DNA of 64,000 nucleotides from Mucilaginibacter_A sp965201005 (GTDB taxonomy: Bacteria > Bacteroidota > Bacteroidia > Sphingobacteriales > Sphingobacteriaceae): assembly GCF_965201005.1 (NCBI RefSeq), contig NZ_OZ241747.1, forward strand, positions 2,542,001-2,606,000, read 5' to 3'. The position numbers and the translations under genes are program-made. The notes under the pieces were generated by a model, which was not told the origin of the DNA, did no database searches, and saw only the letters and a program-made list of their open reading frames with translations. Shown here one piece after another: positions 43,620-52,363 of the stretch; positions within the stretch are counted from its first letter, which is position 1, and each line of letters begins with the position of its first letter.

Positions 43620-45527
43620 TTACAAATATGCCCGCTGATTTTTGCCTTCCATCCAATTTAAAAATGCTTTGTTTACCACCTTATTTCCGCCCGGTGTGGG
43701 GTAATTTCCGGAGAAATACCAATCGCCTAAATGATCCGGACAAGCTTTGTGCAAATTATCAAGCGTTTGGTAAATCACCTGCACTTCGGCTTTGATGTTT
43801 TTTGGGGTGATGATTTCGGCAATCTTATCGGAAATCTGCTCATCTGTAAAAGGTTCATAAATTGCTTTTACATAATTCAGAACGTCCTCTTTGGGCAAAT
43901 TCACGCTTTCTTTACATTGCCGGTAAACTTCGTGAATGATATCTTGGCGTCCGCTCTCTTTTAATAACGTAATTGCAGCTTCAAAAGCAACAAACTCGCC
44001 CATTCGGGACATATCAATACCATAACAGTCCGGATAACGGATTTGCGGTGCAGACGATACCACGATGATTTTTTTTGGCCCCAAACGATCAATGATTTTC
44101 AGGATACTTTGCTTTAACGTAGTGCCGCGAACGATGGAATCATCCAGAACCACCAGTGTATCTTTGCCGTTTTTGATGAGGCCGTAAGTGGTATCGTAAA
44201 CATGCGCCACCATTTCCGAGCGGTCTGCATCCTGCGTGATAAACGTACGCAGTTTTACATCTTTTATCGCCAGTTTTTCTACCCGCGGCGCAATACTCAG
44301 CACTTTGTCCAGCTCTTCATCGGTAATTTTATCGGCACGGTTAAGCAACTGCTCGCGCTGATGGCATTTGATATATTTATGCACACCTTCTACCATGCCA
44401 TAAAAAGCAATTTCGGCGGTGTTGGGGATGTAGGAGAAAACCGTATTTACCAGATCGTGGCTTACGGCACCTAAAATTTGCGGGCACAACAACCGGCCCA
44501 GCTGCTTGCGTTCGCGGTAAATGGAAGCATCACTTCCCCGCGAAAAATAAATCCGCTCAAAAGAACATGATTTGCGTTCAGTCGGTTCCCGAAACTGCTC
44601 TTCGGTAATCTGTCCATCTTTTTTAATAATCAGCGCATGGCCAGGCTTGATTTCTTTGATCGCACCGATCGGGACATTAAAAGCCGTTTGTATGGCCGGC
44701 CGCTCGGAAGCTGCCACCAAAACCTCATCATTTTGGAAATAAAAAGCCGGGCGGATACCCGCCGGATCGCGCATGATAAACGCATCGCCATGACCGAAAA
44801 TCCCGGCAATGGTGTAACCGCCGTCCCAGGATTTAGCCGATTTTTTGAGGATTTTTGCTACGTCCAGATCAGTAGCGATCAGTTTGGTGATCTCTACGTT
44901 ATCATCCAAACCTTCTCTTTTATATTGATCAAACAAACCCTGAACTTCAGAATCCAGAAAGTGGCCGATTTTTTCCAACACCGTAACCGTGTCTAATTTT
45001 TCCTTCGGATGCTGGCCAAGTTCAAATAATTGTTGTAGTAATTCATCGGTATTGGTCATGTTAAAATTACCGGCCATTACCAAATTCCGCGTCATCCAGT
45101 TGTTCTGGCGCAAAAACGGATGGCAATTTTCAATGCTGTTTTTGCCATGTGTCCCGTAGCGCAAATGCCCCAGCAAAACCTCACCGGTAAAACTAACGTG
45201 TTCTTTCAGCCAGTCGGCATCGGCAAATTGCTCCGGGTATTCTTTCTGGATATCGGCAAATTTTTTCTGGATGTATTCAAAAATATCCGAAACTGCGTTT
45301 TTGGCCATAGAACGGTGGCGGCTGATGTAACGGTGGCCGGGTGCTACGTCCAGTTTAATGGTAGCTACTCCTGCCCCGTCCTGGCCGCGGTTGTTTTGCT
45401 TTTCCATCAGCAAATACAGCTTATTCAGGCCGTAAAGTGATGTTCCGTATTTTTCCTGATAGTATGACAGCGGTTTTAACAAACGGATGAAGGCAACTCC
45501 GCACTCGTGTTTAATCTGATCGCTCAT
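43620..45527 (-). CDS. purF: Amidophosphoribosyltransferase, long Bacteroidota form
   Basis: First committed enzyme of purine synthesis: PRPP plus glutamine gives phosphoribosylamine. The glutaminase nucleophile is Cys9 in HECGVAFI, so eight residues must be removed to free it. NRGQDGAG near 47 and GHLRYGTHG near 120 build the glutaminase site; VVLDDSIVRGTTLKQS near 448 is the PRPP loop. At 635 residues it is longer than the E. coli enzyme (about 505) but typical of a long Bacteroidota class. No A or B motif lies inside. It is transcribed alone. Confidence 0.94.
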   Translation of the reverse strand: MSDQIKHECGVAFIRLLKPLSYYQEKYGTSLYGLNKLYLLMEKQNNRGQDGAGVATIKLDVAPGHRYISRHRSMAKNAVSDIFEYIQKKFADIQKEYPEQFADADWLKEHVSFTGEVLLGHLRYGTHGKNSIENCHPFLRQNNWMTRNLVMAGNFNMTNTDELLQQLFELGQHPKEKLDTVTVLEKIGHFLDSEVQGLFDQYKREGLDDNVEITKLIATDLDVAKILKKSAKSWDGGYTIAGIFGHGDAFIMRDPAGIRPAFYFQNDEVLVAASERPAIQTAFNVPIGAIKEIKPGHALIIKKDGQITEEQFREPTERKSCSFERIYFSRGSDASIYRERKQLGRLLCPQILGAVSHDLVNTVFSYIPNTAEIAFYGMVEGVHKYIKCHQREQLLNRADKITDEELDKVLSIAPRVEKLAIKDVKLRTFITQDADRSEMVAHVYDTTYGLIKNGKDTLVVLDDSIVRGTTLKQSILKIIDRLGPKKIIVVSSAPQIRYPDCYGIDMSRMGEFVAFEAAITLLKESGRQDIIHEVYRQCKESVNLPKEDVLNYVKAIYEPFTDEQISDKIAEIITPKNIKAEVQVIYQTLDNLHKACPDHLGDWYFSGNYPTPGGNKVVNKAFLNWMEGKNQRAYL

Positions 45528-45640
45528 GATTCCAATTAAGCCGCAAAAGTAGGGTTTATATTGAAAGATGTCCTTTAAAAATCGAAACGGTGGAAATCCA
45601 AATCAATACTTACTTAAATATGATGATCCGGATGCTGTTT

Positions 45641-47149
45641 TTATTGCAGAAAATTTGCCAGCGCAGAAGGAAAAATACCCAGTAAAAACACTATCGCACT
45701 TAACAAACCAATAATAATCAGCAACGGGATTTGCGCGTGGCCGGTTGGTTTTTCCGGCTGGTTTTCTGCGGATTTCAGGAACAGGTACAACGGGATTTTG
45801 AAGTAATAAAAAAGTGAAACCACAGTAGTAACGGCCCCGATAACCAGCAAGGCCAGCATCCAAACGTTATGATTTTGGTGATAAATTTCAATCACCGAAG
45901 AAAAAACCAGCACTTTGGCATTAAAGCCGGCGGAAACAGGCAAGCCGGTCAGCGAGATCAGTACAATTACAAAACACACGCTGGCAAACGGATAAGTTTT
46001 ACCCAGTCCGCGTAAGTTTTCAACCGTGAGCATACTGTTTTTACCGGCATAAAAACTGCAAAGCATCAGCGCGGTAATATTGGCCAGCGCATAAACGGCC
46101 AGGTAGAACAGCAATGCCGAAACGCCCTGCTGTGAAAAAGTGACCAATGCCATTAAGCCAAAACCGGTATGGCCAATAGCCGAGTAAGCCAGCATTCGCT
46201 TGATGTTGGTTTGCCTGATGGCAGCAAAATTCCCCACGATCATGGTAAGTATGCCGATAACGGAGAAGTACAAACGAAAATCAAAAGCCTGAAACTTATT
46301 GTTAAAAACAAAAGGCGTTAAAAAGTTGGTCAGCAATGCAAAGCCGGCAATTTTGGTTAAAGTAGAGAGAAAAGCCACCACCGGTGTTGATGCGCCTTCG
46401 TACACATCCGGCACCCAAAAGTGCATCGGCACAAATGAAAGCTTGAAACCGATACCGGCCAGCACCAGCAAAATCCCCAGGGAAACCGGAATGGAATTGA
46501 GGCGAATTAGCTGCTCCAGAAACTGTCCGTTAAATAAATTTAACTGACCGGTTTCTGCATAAAGCAACGACATGCCATACAGCATTACTGCCGACGCCGC
46601 AAAACCAAAAAGTACATATTTTAAGCCCGATTCGATGGCAAAACGGTTTTCTGCACGATAAGCCACCATTAAGTAAGAACCTACGGAAACGATTTCTATC
46701 GATAGATAAATCATCAATAAATTGACTGACATGGCCATCAGGTGCAGGCCAAAAACTACGGCGATAATAATGGCGTACAGATCACTTAAACCTTTTGGAT
46801 GTACTTTTAAAGGCTGATCTAAAGGAATATAAACGATGATAATAAAAGTGAGAACAGCAAAGATCAACTTAAACAACACAGAAATATGGTGTAAAAGAAG
46901 CATGTTGCCAAACAAAAATTTCGGCCCGGAAACGATTACATATAATTGTTGCGCATCCCGCTGGAAAACGAAAACCAAACCAAGCAGGCACAGTAAACGA
47001 CACATCCAGTCGGCATCGTTTTTAAACAGCAGCCCGGTAATTATCACCAATAAAAACAGTATGACCAACGCGGTTTCGGGCGCAAAATAGAGCAGGCTTT
47101 GCAGTACGTTGTTGATTTGTTCGGTAATGGACAATGGCAGCTCGTTCAT
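45641..47149 (-). CDS. nuoN: NADH-quinone oxidoreductase subunit N
   Basis: Antiporter-like proton-pumping subunit of complex I, inner membrane, about 14 helices, 502 residues. The key Lys in transmembrane helices can be seen in the family segments LVLAGIGFKLSFVPMHFWVPDVYEGAS near 222-248 and FLSTLTKIAGFALL. Last gene of the nuoH-N run; five bases separate it from nuoM. Type B motifs lie at the stop codon (45633-45643), at 46033 (GKNSML) and 47051 (ILFLLV), and type A at 46892 (MLLLHH). Confidence 0.95.
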   Translation of the reverse strand: MNELPLSITEQINNVLQSLLYFAPETALVILFLLVIITGLLFKNDADWMCRLLCLLGLVFVFQRDAQQLYVIVSGPKFLFGNMLLLHHISVLFKLIFAVLTFIIIVYIPLDQPLKVHPKGLSDLYAIIIAVVFGLHLMAMSVNLLMIYLSIEIVSVGSYLMVAYRAENRFAIESGLKYVLFGFAASAVMLYGMSLLYAETGQLNLFNGQFLEQLIRLNSIPVSLGILLVLAGIGFKLSFVPMHFWVPDVYEGASTPVVAFLSTLTKIAGFALLTNFLTPFVFNNKFQAFDFRLYFSVIGILTMIVGNFAAIRQTNIKRMLAYSAIGHTGFGLMALVTFSQQGVSALLFYLAVYALANITALMLCSFYAGKNSMLTVENLRGLGKTYPFASVCFVIVLISLTGLPVSAGFNAKVLVFSSVIEIYHQNHNVWMLALLVIGAVTTVVSLFYYFKIPLYLFLKSAENQPEKPTGHAQIPLLIIIGLLSAIVFLLGIFPSALANFLQ

Positions 47150-47154
47150 GGTTT

Positions 47155-48759
47155 TTATCTGAATAAATGAACGAAAGTCAGCACGGAATCATTGATTTTG
47201 TCGAAAACCAGCGAAGGTAAAATCCCGATGATTAAAGCCATAAATGCCAACGGGACTAAAGCTGATTTTTCCCGGAAATTGAGATCTGTTAAAGCTGTTC
47301 TCCAGGTTTCGCCGCCGGATAAACGGGTTTCGCCAAAAAACATGCGTTGCAAAGTCCACAGAAAGTAAGCCGCACTCAGCAAAATGCCGATGGAACCGCA
47401 AATGGCCATCCAACCGGGCAATAAACCGTTTACGGAAGCGGAAGTGAACGCACCGATCAGTGAAAAAGCTTCGGCAATAAAAGCAGAAAACCCGGGCAAA
47501 CCCAATGAAGCGAAGAAAGCAATCATCACAAAAACCGTAAAAATGGGCATCAGCGAAGCCAAACCACGAAAGTTATAAATGTAGCGGTCGTGTACGCGCA
47601 CATAAATCACCCCAACTAAAAAGAACAGCATGGCCGATAAAAAACCGTGACTGAGCATTTGCATCATCGCGCCGCTTACGCCTTCGGTGGTTTGCGAAGC
47701 TATTCCCAGCAAAACAAAACCCATGTGCGAGACGGAGGAATAGGCAATCAAGCGTTTCAGATCAGTTTGTGCCAGTGCGTTTAAGGCTCCGTATAAAATG
47801 GAAATCACGCCAAGCAAACCAAGCCAGAACGCACCGGCTGTGGCCACTTCAGGGAAAATGCTGAAGCAGATGCGTAAAATACCGTAACCGCCAACTTTTA
47901 ATAAAACGCCGGCCAAAATGATGGAAACGGCTGTTGGGGCTTCCACATGCGCATCGGGCAGCCAGGTATGAAAAGGCACTACCGGGACTTTAATGGCGAA
48001 AGCAATAAACAAAACCACAAAACCCAGGTAACGCGCCGGAAAGCCGAACAAGGTTTGATGCGCTGCCGCAGAGAATATTGAACCTTGTGCATAATTGGCA
48101 GGATTCATCATGTGGACGATGTTGAACGTATGGTTTCCAGTGGTTGGATCGGTAACGGAAAAGTACAGGCCGATCATCACCAGCAACATAAAAACAGAAC
48201 CAAAAAGCGTGTACAAAAAGAATTTGATGGCTGCATATTCGCGCCGGACGCCGCCCCACATCCCAATTAGGAAGTACAATGGCAGCAACATCAGTTCATA
48301 AAAAATATAGAACAGGAAGAAATCCAGCGCACAAAAAACACCGATTACGGCCGTATCCAGCAATAAAAACAAAGCAAAAAAGCCTTTTAAATTGGTTTTG
48401 ATTTCCCAGGAAGCGAGAACGGCAACCAACATTACAACCGAAGACATGAACAGCAAGCCGATGGAAAAACCATCAACCCCAACAAAATAATCAATTTGCA
48501 TTTTGCCAAGCGAACCAAGATTGAGGCTGATCCAGCTTGCTTTTTCGGCAAATTGATACTGGTTTACATGATTTATACCGCTAAAAGAAGCACCGGTTTG
48601 AAAATGAAAATACAGCCATCCGCTTAAAAAAACCTGTACCAAAGTTGCTGCCAATGCCAGATGTTTAAAATTATTGCGCAACGAAACAGGCAGTAAAAGA
48701 AGCACTGCGCCAAACAGTAATGGGGTAAAAATAAGCAGGGTAAGTATGTGGTCCATCAA
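47155..48759 (-). CDS. nuoM: NADH-quinone oxidoreductase subunit M
   Basis: Second antiporter-like subunit of complex I, 534 residues, about 14 helices. FYIFYELMLLPLYFLIGMWGG near 150 carries the conserved Glu; FAIKVPVVPFHTWLPDAHVEAPT near 254-276 and ILAGVLLKVGGYGILR carry the conserved Lys residues, and LKRLIAYSSVSHMGF follows. It lies one base behind nuoL. Type A motifs at 48592 (GASFSG) and 48694 (VLLLLP) sit in the N-terminal 60 residues, in different reading registers. Confidence 0.95.
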   Translation of the reverse strand: MMDHILTLLIFTPLLFGAVLLLLPVSLRNNFKHLALAATLVQVFLSGWLYFHFQTGASFSGINHVNQYQFAEKASWISLNLGSLGKMQIDYFVGVDGFSIGLLFMSSVVMLVAVLASWEIKTNLKGFFALFLLLDTAVIGVFCALDFFLFYIFYELMLLPLYFLIGMWGGVRREYAAIKFFLYTLFGSVFMLLVMIGLYFSVTDPTTGNHTFNIVHMMNPANYAQGSIFSAAAHQTLFGFPARYLGFVVLFIAFAIKVPVVPFHTWLPDAHVEAPTAVSIILAGVLLKVGGYGILRICFSIFPEVATAGAFWLGLLGVISILYGALNALAQTDLKRLIAYSSVSHMGFVLLGIASQTTEGVSGAMMQMLSHGFLSAMLFFLVGVIYVRVHDRYIYNFRGLASLMPIFTVFVMIAFFASLGLPGFSAFIAEAFSLIGAFTSASVNGLLPGWMAICGSIGILLSAAYFLWTLQRMFFGETRLSGGETWRTALTDLNFREKSALVPLAFMALIIGILPSLVFDKINDSVLTFVHLFR

Positions 48760-48760
48760 C

Positions 48761-50791
48761 CTAAATCAGCGTCTTAAAAAGGTAAATCCCTAAAATAAAT
48801 AGCAGCATGGTAAGCAGGTATTGCTGCACTTTTCCGGTTTGAAAACTGCGGGCAAAACTACCCAAATCGCGGACACGAAAGGCAATAAAATTTACAGTTC
48901 CGTCCACTAAATACTTGTCAAACCAGGCACTGATCCTGGACAAAAACAGGCCGGCTTTGGCCAACAGGTTTATAAATCCGTCAATCACCAATCTGTCAAA
49001 AGCATAAAGTTTTTTGCTGAACCAAACTACTGTTTTTACCACCTGTTTTTGATAGAAAATATCTATATACCAATGATTATAAGATAGTTTGAACAGAAAA
49101 CCGTGCTCCGGGAACCAGTTGACCTGTTGCCGGGCGTAACGCAGGTAAGCTACATAAACTACCGGAATGGTAATTAGGTTGACGGCCGCCGGGATAATGG
49201 TATGATAGATATTTTCACGTTCAAAATAATCCGCATTTAAAAAGCCACGGAAAACCCAGCTGTGTTCGTACAATAACGGATTTAAGGAGAAGACCGGAAA
49301 CAAACAAAACACCGATAAAAACAGCATCGGCAGCGTGAACAATTTTTTTTCTGCAGAAAGGTGCGGCTGGAAAGTCGGGACCATTTGCTTCAACCTGGAT
49401 TCGCCCCAAAAAACCTTGAACATTAAACGGGCGATGTAAAAAGCGGTCATCCAGCTGGTGATCAATATGGAAACCGGAATAATTTTGAAGAAGAACGATT
49501 TGCCTTCTGCCCATTCAAAAGCCTGGATCAGAATGCTATCTTTAGATAAATAGCCGGACGTGAGCGGAAAACCGATCAATGCCAAAGCGGCGATCACGCA
49601 AACCACAAAAGTTACCGGCAAAACTTTGCGCAAACCGCCCATATACAAAATGTTCTGCGGATCGATATCCAGGTGCAGTTTTTCTTTTAAATGCTGCATT
49701 TCATGGATGATCACGCCGGCCGACAAGAACAAAAGGCACTTAAAAAAAGCATGTGCCATCAGATGGAACATGGCCGAAGAATAAGCACCAACGCCCATTG
49801 CGGCAACCATAAAACCCAATTGCGAAATGGTAGAATAAGCCAGGATTTTCTTGAGATCGTTTTGGGTGAGGGCTATTGTGGCGGCCATAAATGCGGTAAA
49901 TGAGCCGGTGATGGCGATAACCGTTTTCACTTCCGGATTGAAAACCGGATAAACCCGCGCCAGCAAAAAAACGCCAGCCGCCACCATCGTAGCAGCATGA
50001 ATTAAAGCAGAAACGGCTGTCGGGCCTTCCATGGCGTCGGGCAGCCAGGTGTGCAGCGGAAATTGTGCTGATTTGGCTGCCGCGCCGAGGAAAAAACAAA
50101 GACCGGCAATAGTTAACCACGTTCCGGATAAATTATTTGTTCCGAAATTATTTGGGTTGCCGAATAATTGAATCAGATCAAAAGTGTGAAAATGGGCAAA
50201 CAAAATCATAATACCGATCAGAAAACCCAGATCGCCAATCCGGTTCATTATAAACGCTTTTTTGCTGGCCAAAACTGCTTTTTCGCGCGTAAACCAGAAA
50301 CCGATGAGCAGGTAAGAAGCGAAACCAACCAATTCCCAACAGGCGTACATCAGCAGTAAATTATCTACCACAACCAAAGCCAGCATCGCGAAGCAAAAGA
50401 AGCTGAGGTAACGAAAATACCGGCGGAATTTCGGATCGTACCGAATATAAGCCAATGAATAAATATGCACAGCCAGCGCAGTCACATCCACCAAAACCAG
50501 CATCAAAACGGATAAATTATTGAGCAATAAACCTGCGTAGATTTTAACCGCTCCGATTTGAAACCACAGTGTTTGCACATGTAGCTGCGGATGGTTCCAG
50601 ATTTTGAAGAAAAGCAGCCCGGAAGAAACCAAACTTAAAAAAATGCAAACCGCCGATACAAAGCCTGCCATGCGCGATGCTGTTTTTACCACTAAAAAAT
50701 TGGTGATAAAAGCAGCAAACGGCAGCAAAACCGTTATCAAAGCCAGCCAGATTTCGGTAGGATAATTTTGTATTTGTTGTAATTTTTCCAA
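48761..50791 (-). CDS. nuoL: NADH-quinone oxidoreductase subunit L
   Basis: Largest antiporter-like subunit of complex I, 676 residues. The core (about 100-500) has YACWELVGFASYLLIGFWF, AKSAQFPLHTWLPDAMEGPT near 236-255, and LKKILAYSTISQLGFMVAA near 308. The C-terminal part, after about 520, is the long lateral helix and last membrane helix that clamp NuoM and NuoN. Three type B motifs (49029, 49316, 50678) and one hybrid (50707) lie inside; the last two form an inverted pair coding for AAFITNFLVVKTA. Confidence 0.96.
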   Translation of the reverse strand: MEKLQQIQNYPTEIWLALITVLLPFAAFITNFLVVKTASRMAGFVSAVCIFLSLVSSGLLFFKIWNHPQLHVQTLWFQIGAVKIYAGLLLNNLSVLMLVLVDVTALAVHIYSLAYIRYDPKFRRYFRYLSFFCFAMLALVVVDNLLLMYACWELVGFASYLLIGFWFTREKAVLASKKAFIMNRIGDLGFLIGIMILFAHFHTFDLIQLFGNPNNFGTNNLSGTWLTIAGLCFFLGAAAKSAQFPLHTWLPDAMEGPTAVSALIHAATMVAAGVFLLARVYPVFNPEVKTVIAITGSFTAFMAATIALTQNDLKKILAYSTISQLGFMVAAMGVGAYSSAMFHLMAHAFFKCLLFLSAGVIIHEMQHLKEKLHLDIDPQNILYMGGLRKVLPVTFVVCVIAALALIGFPLTSGYLSKDSILIQAFEWAEGKSFFFKIIPVSILITSWMTAFYIARLMFKVFWGESRLKQMVPTFQPHLSAEKKLFTLPMLFLSVFCLFPVFSLNPLLYEHSWVFRGFLNADYFERENIYHTIIPAAVNLITIPVVYVAYLRYARQQVNWFPEHGFLFKLSYNHWYIDIFYQKQVVKTVVWFSKKLYAFDRLVIDGFINLLAKAGLFLSRISAWFDKYLVDGTVNFIAFRVRDLGSFARSFQTGKVQQYLLTMLLFILGIYLFKTLI
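50677..50718. repeat. Inverted motif pair inside the nuoL coding sequence
   Basis: Type B at 50678 (with tail ACCACTAAAAAATT) faces a hybrid copy TAAAAGCAGCA at 50707, outer length about 42, the same length class as the hairpins at 17953 and 36393, but within a conserved gene's first membrane helix. Confidence 0.6.
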
Positions 50792-50794
50792 ATT

Positions 50795-51100
50795 CTAATC
50801 TTTTAAAGCATTGATTTTTTCCGGGTCGATGGTTTTAAATTTCCGGTAAACGTTTAAAATAATGGCCAGCGCAACAGCAGTTCCGGCGGCGGCCAACACA
50901 ATGGCAAAAAGCGCAAAAAGCTGACCGCCGTTGTTGTATTTATCGTATTTGCCAAAAGCAACCAGGTTGATAACGGCCGCGTTGATAATAAATTCAATCC
51001 CGATCAGCACCTGTATGGCATTGTTTTTAGTCAGTACCATGTACAATCCGGTACAAAAAAGGCTTGCGCCGATCAGCATGAAAGTTTGCAAATCAATCAT
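50795..51100 (-). CDS. nuoK: NADH-quinone oxidoreductase subunit K
   Basis: Small three-helix subunit of complex I, 101 residues. Conserved Glu residues are seen in helix 2 (VLIGIEFIINAAVINL) and helix 3 region (QLFALFAIVLAAAGTAVALAI). Its start overlaps the end of nuoJ by 8 bases and its stop lies 3 bases before nuoL, so all are translationally linked in one operon. Confidence 0.95.
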   Translation of the reverse strand: MIDLQTFMLIGASLFCTGLYMVLTKNNAIQVLIGIEFIINAAVINLVAFGKYDKYNNGGQLFALFAIVLAAAGTAVALAIILNVYRKFKTIDPEKINALKD

Positions 51101-51632
51101 CGGCCTGCCCCTTTCTGGCCAGGTGCGCCGCGCCTACCAATGCCATCATCAGCAAAATAGAAATGGCTTCAAAAGGCAGCAAATAAGCAGTCATTAAATT
51201 AGTTCCGATGTTGGTAACTGTATTGTCCTGCGGATGAAAAGTATTGTTTTGCGCTTGTGTAACCCAAAGCAAATGATCGGGGTTTAGTTTGAAAATAGCA
51301 TTCACCAAAACCAGCAAAAAAGCAACTGCAACCAGCAAAGCCGGAAGCTGTTTCAGGGTAAAATACTGATGTTTACGCTCTTCCAGTTTTTCCAAAGTTT
51401 CTTTGCTAGACAACATAAAAGTGAACAGCATCAGCACCAAAACGCCGCCTACATAAATGACAATCTGGGTAACCGCCACAAAATCTGCCAGCGCAAAAAC
51501 GTACAGACCGGCGATGGAAAACAACGTTACAAAAAACATAAAAACAGAACGTACCAAATTGCTGCTTGCCGCCACATACCAGGCAGAAGTTACGGTAATC
51601 AACCCCAGGAAAATAAATATGGCTTGTTCCAT
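51093..51632 (-). CDS. nuoJ: NADH-quinone oxidoreductase subunit J
   Basis: Five-helix membrane subunit of complex I. The ATG at 51632 giving MEQAIFIFLGLITVTSAWYV is preferred to a GTG five codons upstream. FVTLFSIAGLYVFALADFVAVTQIVIYVGGVLVLMLF (in parts, near 35-75) is the conserved helix 2-3 block, including the pi-bulge YVGGVLVL. About 179 residues. The nuoI stop TAA and this ATG both lie in one type B motif, GATAAAAACAGCATG, so the motif forms the junction. Confidence 0.94.
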   Translation of the reverse strand: MEQAIFIFLGLITVTSAWYVAASSNLVRSVFMFFVTLFSIAGLYVFALADFVAVTQIVIYVGGVLVLMLFTFMLSSKETLEKLEERKHQYFTLKQLPALLVAVAFLLVLVNAIFKLNPDHLLWVTQAQNNTFHPQDNTVTNIGTNLMTAYLLPFEAISILLMMALVGAAHLARKGQADD

Positions 51633-51639
51633 GCTGTTT

Positions 51640-52221
51640 TTATCCACCTTTTTTTAGTGCCGCGGCTTGTTTGGCGGCGGTTTTTTCTGCATTTTGTTTC
51701 TCTATTGCAGATTTTTTTTCTGTTGCTTCTTCCTCCGTCATGGCAGAAAACTGGTAGTTCAGTAAACTCAATGCATCCACACTTTTATCGTATTGGTTGG
51801 TCATCGTGATGCACTCCGTTGGGCAAACTGTGGTGCACAAACCGCAATACATGCACTTGGCCATGTCAATATCAAACTTTGCGGCATACAGTCGTTTGGT
51901 CGTTCCGTCTGAAGTTTGCCCGATGGCTTCCGTAGCTTTAATAGATTCTATGTCGATGCAATTTACGGGACAAATTTTGGCGCACAAATCACAAACAATA
52001 CAATCCTCCATCTCCACAAACAATTGATAACGACCAGTTTCCGGCACCGGAAGCGTTTGATGCGGATATTGGATCGTTGCGTTTCCCGGCAGCTGTTTAA
52101 AGTAATTATCAGCTTTTACACTCAGCACTTCCCTACTGTTTTTAGCAGCAAAAAAATGTTTCAGGGTGAGGTTTAAGCCTTTTCCCGCAGTGGTAAATCC
52201 TTTGATGATGTTGTTGAACAT
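51640..52221 (-). CDS. nuoI: NADH-quinone oxidoreductase subunit I
   Basis: Peripheral iron-sulfur subunit of complex I, 193 residues. Two ferredoxin-type clusters are complete: CIVCDLCAKICPVNC near 73-87 and CMYCGLCTTVCPTEC near 122-136. The N-terminal amphipathic helix (IIKGFTTAGKGLNLTLKHFF) holds it to the membrane arm. The C-terminus is an Ala, Glu and Lys rich tail of about 35 residues. A type B motif at 52134 is read AAKNSR. A 142-base gap separates it from nuoH. Confidence 0.95.
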   Translation of the reverse strand: MFNNIIKGFTTAGKGLNLTLKHFFAAKNSREVLSVKADNYFKQLPGNATIQYPHQTLPVPETGRYQLFVEMEDCIVCDLCAKICPVNCIDIESIKATEAIGQTSDGTTKRLYAAKFDIDMAKCMYCGLCTTVCPTECITMTNQYDKSVDALSLLNYQFSAMTEEEATEKKSAIEKQNAEKTAAKQAAALKKGG

Positions 52222-52223
52222 TT

Positions 52224-52345
52224 TTATTTTCTAATATTTCGCGCTTTGTAATTTCGACTGAAATGAGAAATCTTATTCTCAAAAAATAATTCTTTTTGCT
52301 TTGATAAATATTTTTTCCTGCAGTCGGGATGACAAAAAAAGTATG
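52224..52345. repeat. Degenerate palindromic intergenic repeat between nuoH and nuoI
   Basis: GTAATTTCGACTGAAATGAG-AAATCT at the left and CAGTCGGGATGAC at the right resemble the ends of an imperfect inverted repeat of the GTCATTTCGACTGAA...AGAAATCT type that I recall from intergenic regions of many Bacteroidota genomes. The centre is AT-rich. A type B motif follows at 52347. Confidence 0.4.
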
Positions 52346-52363
52346 GTAAAAACAGCATCATTT

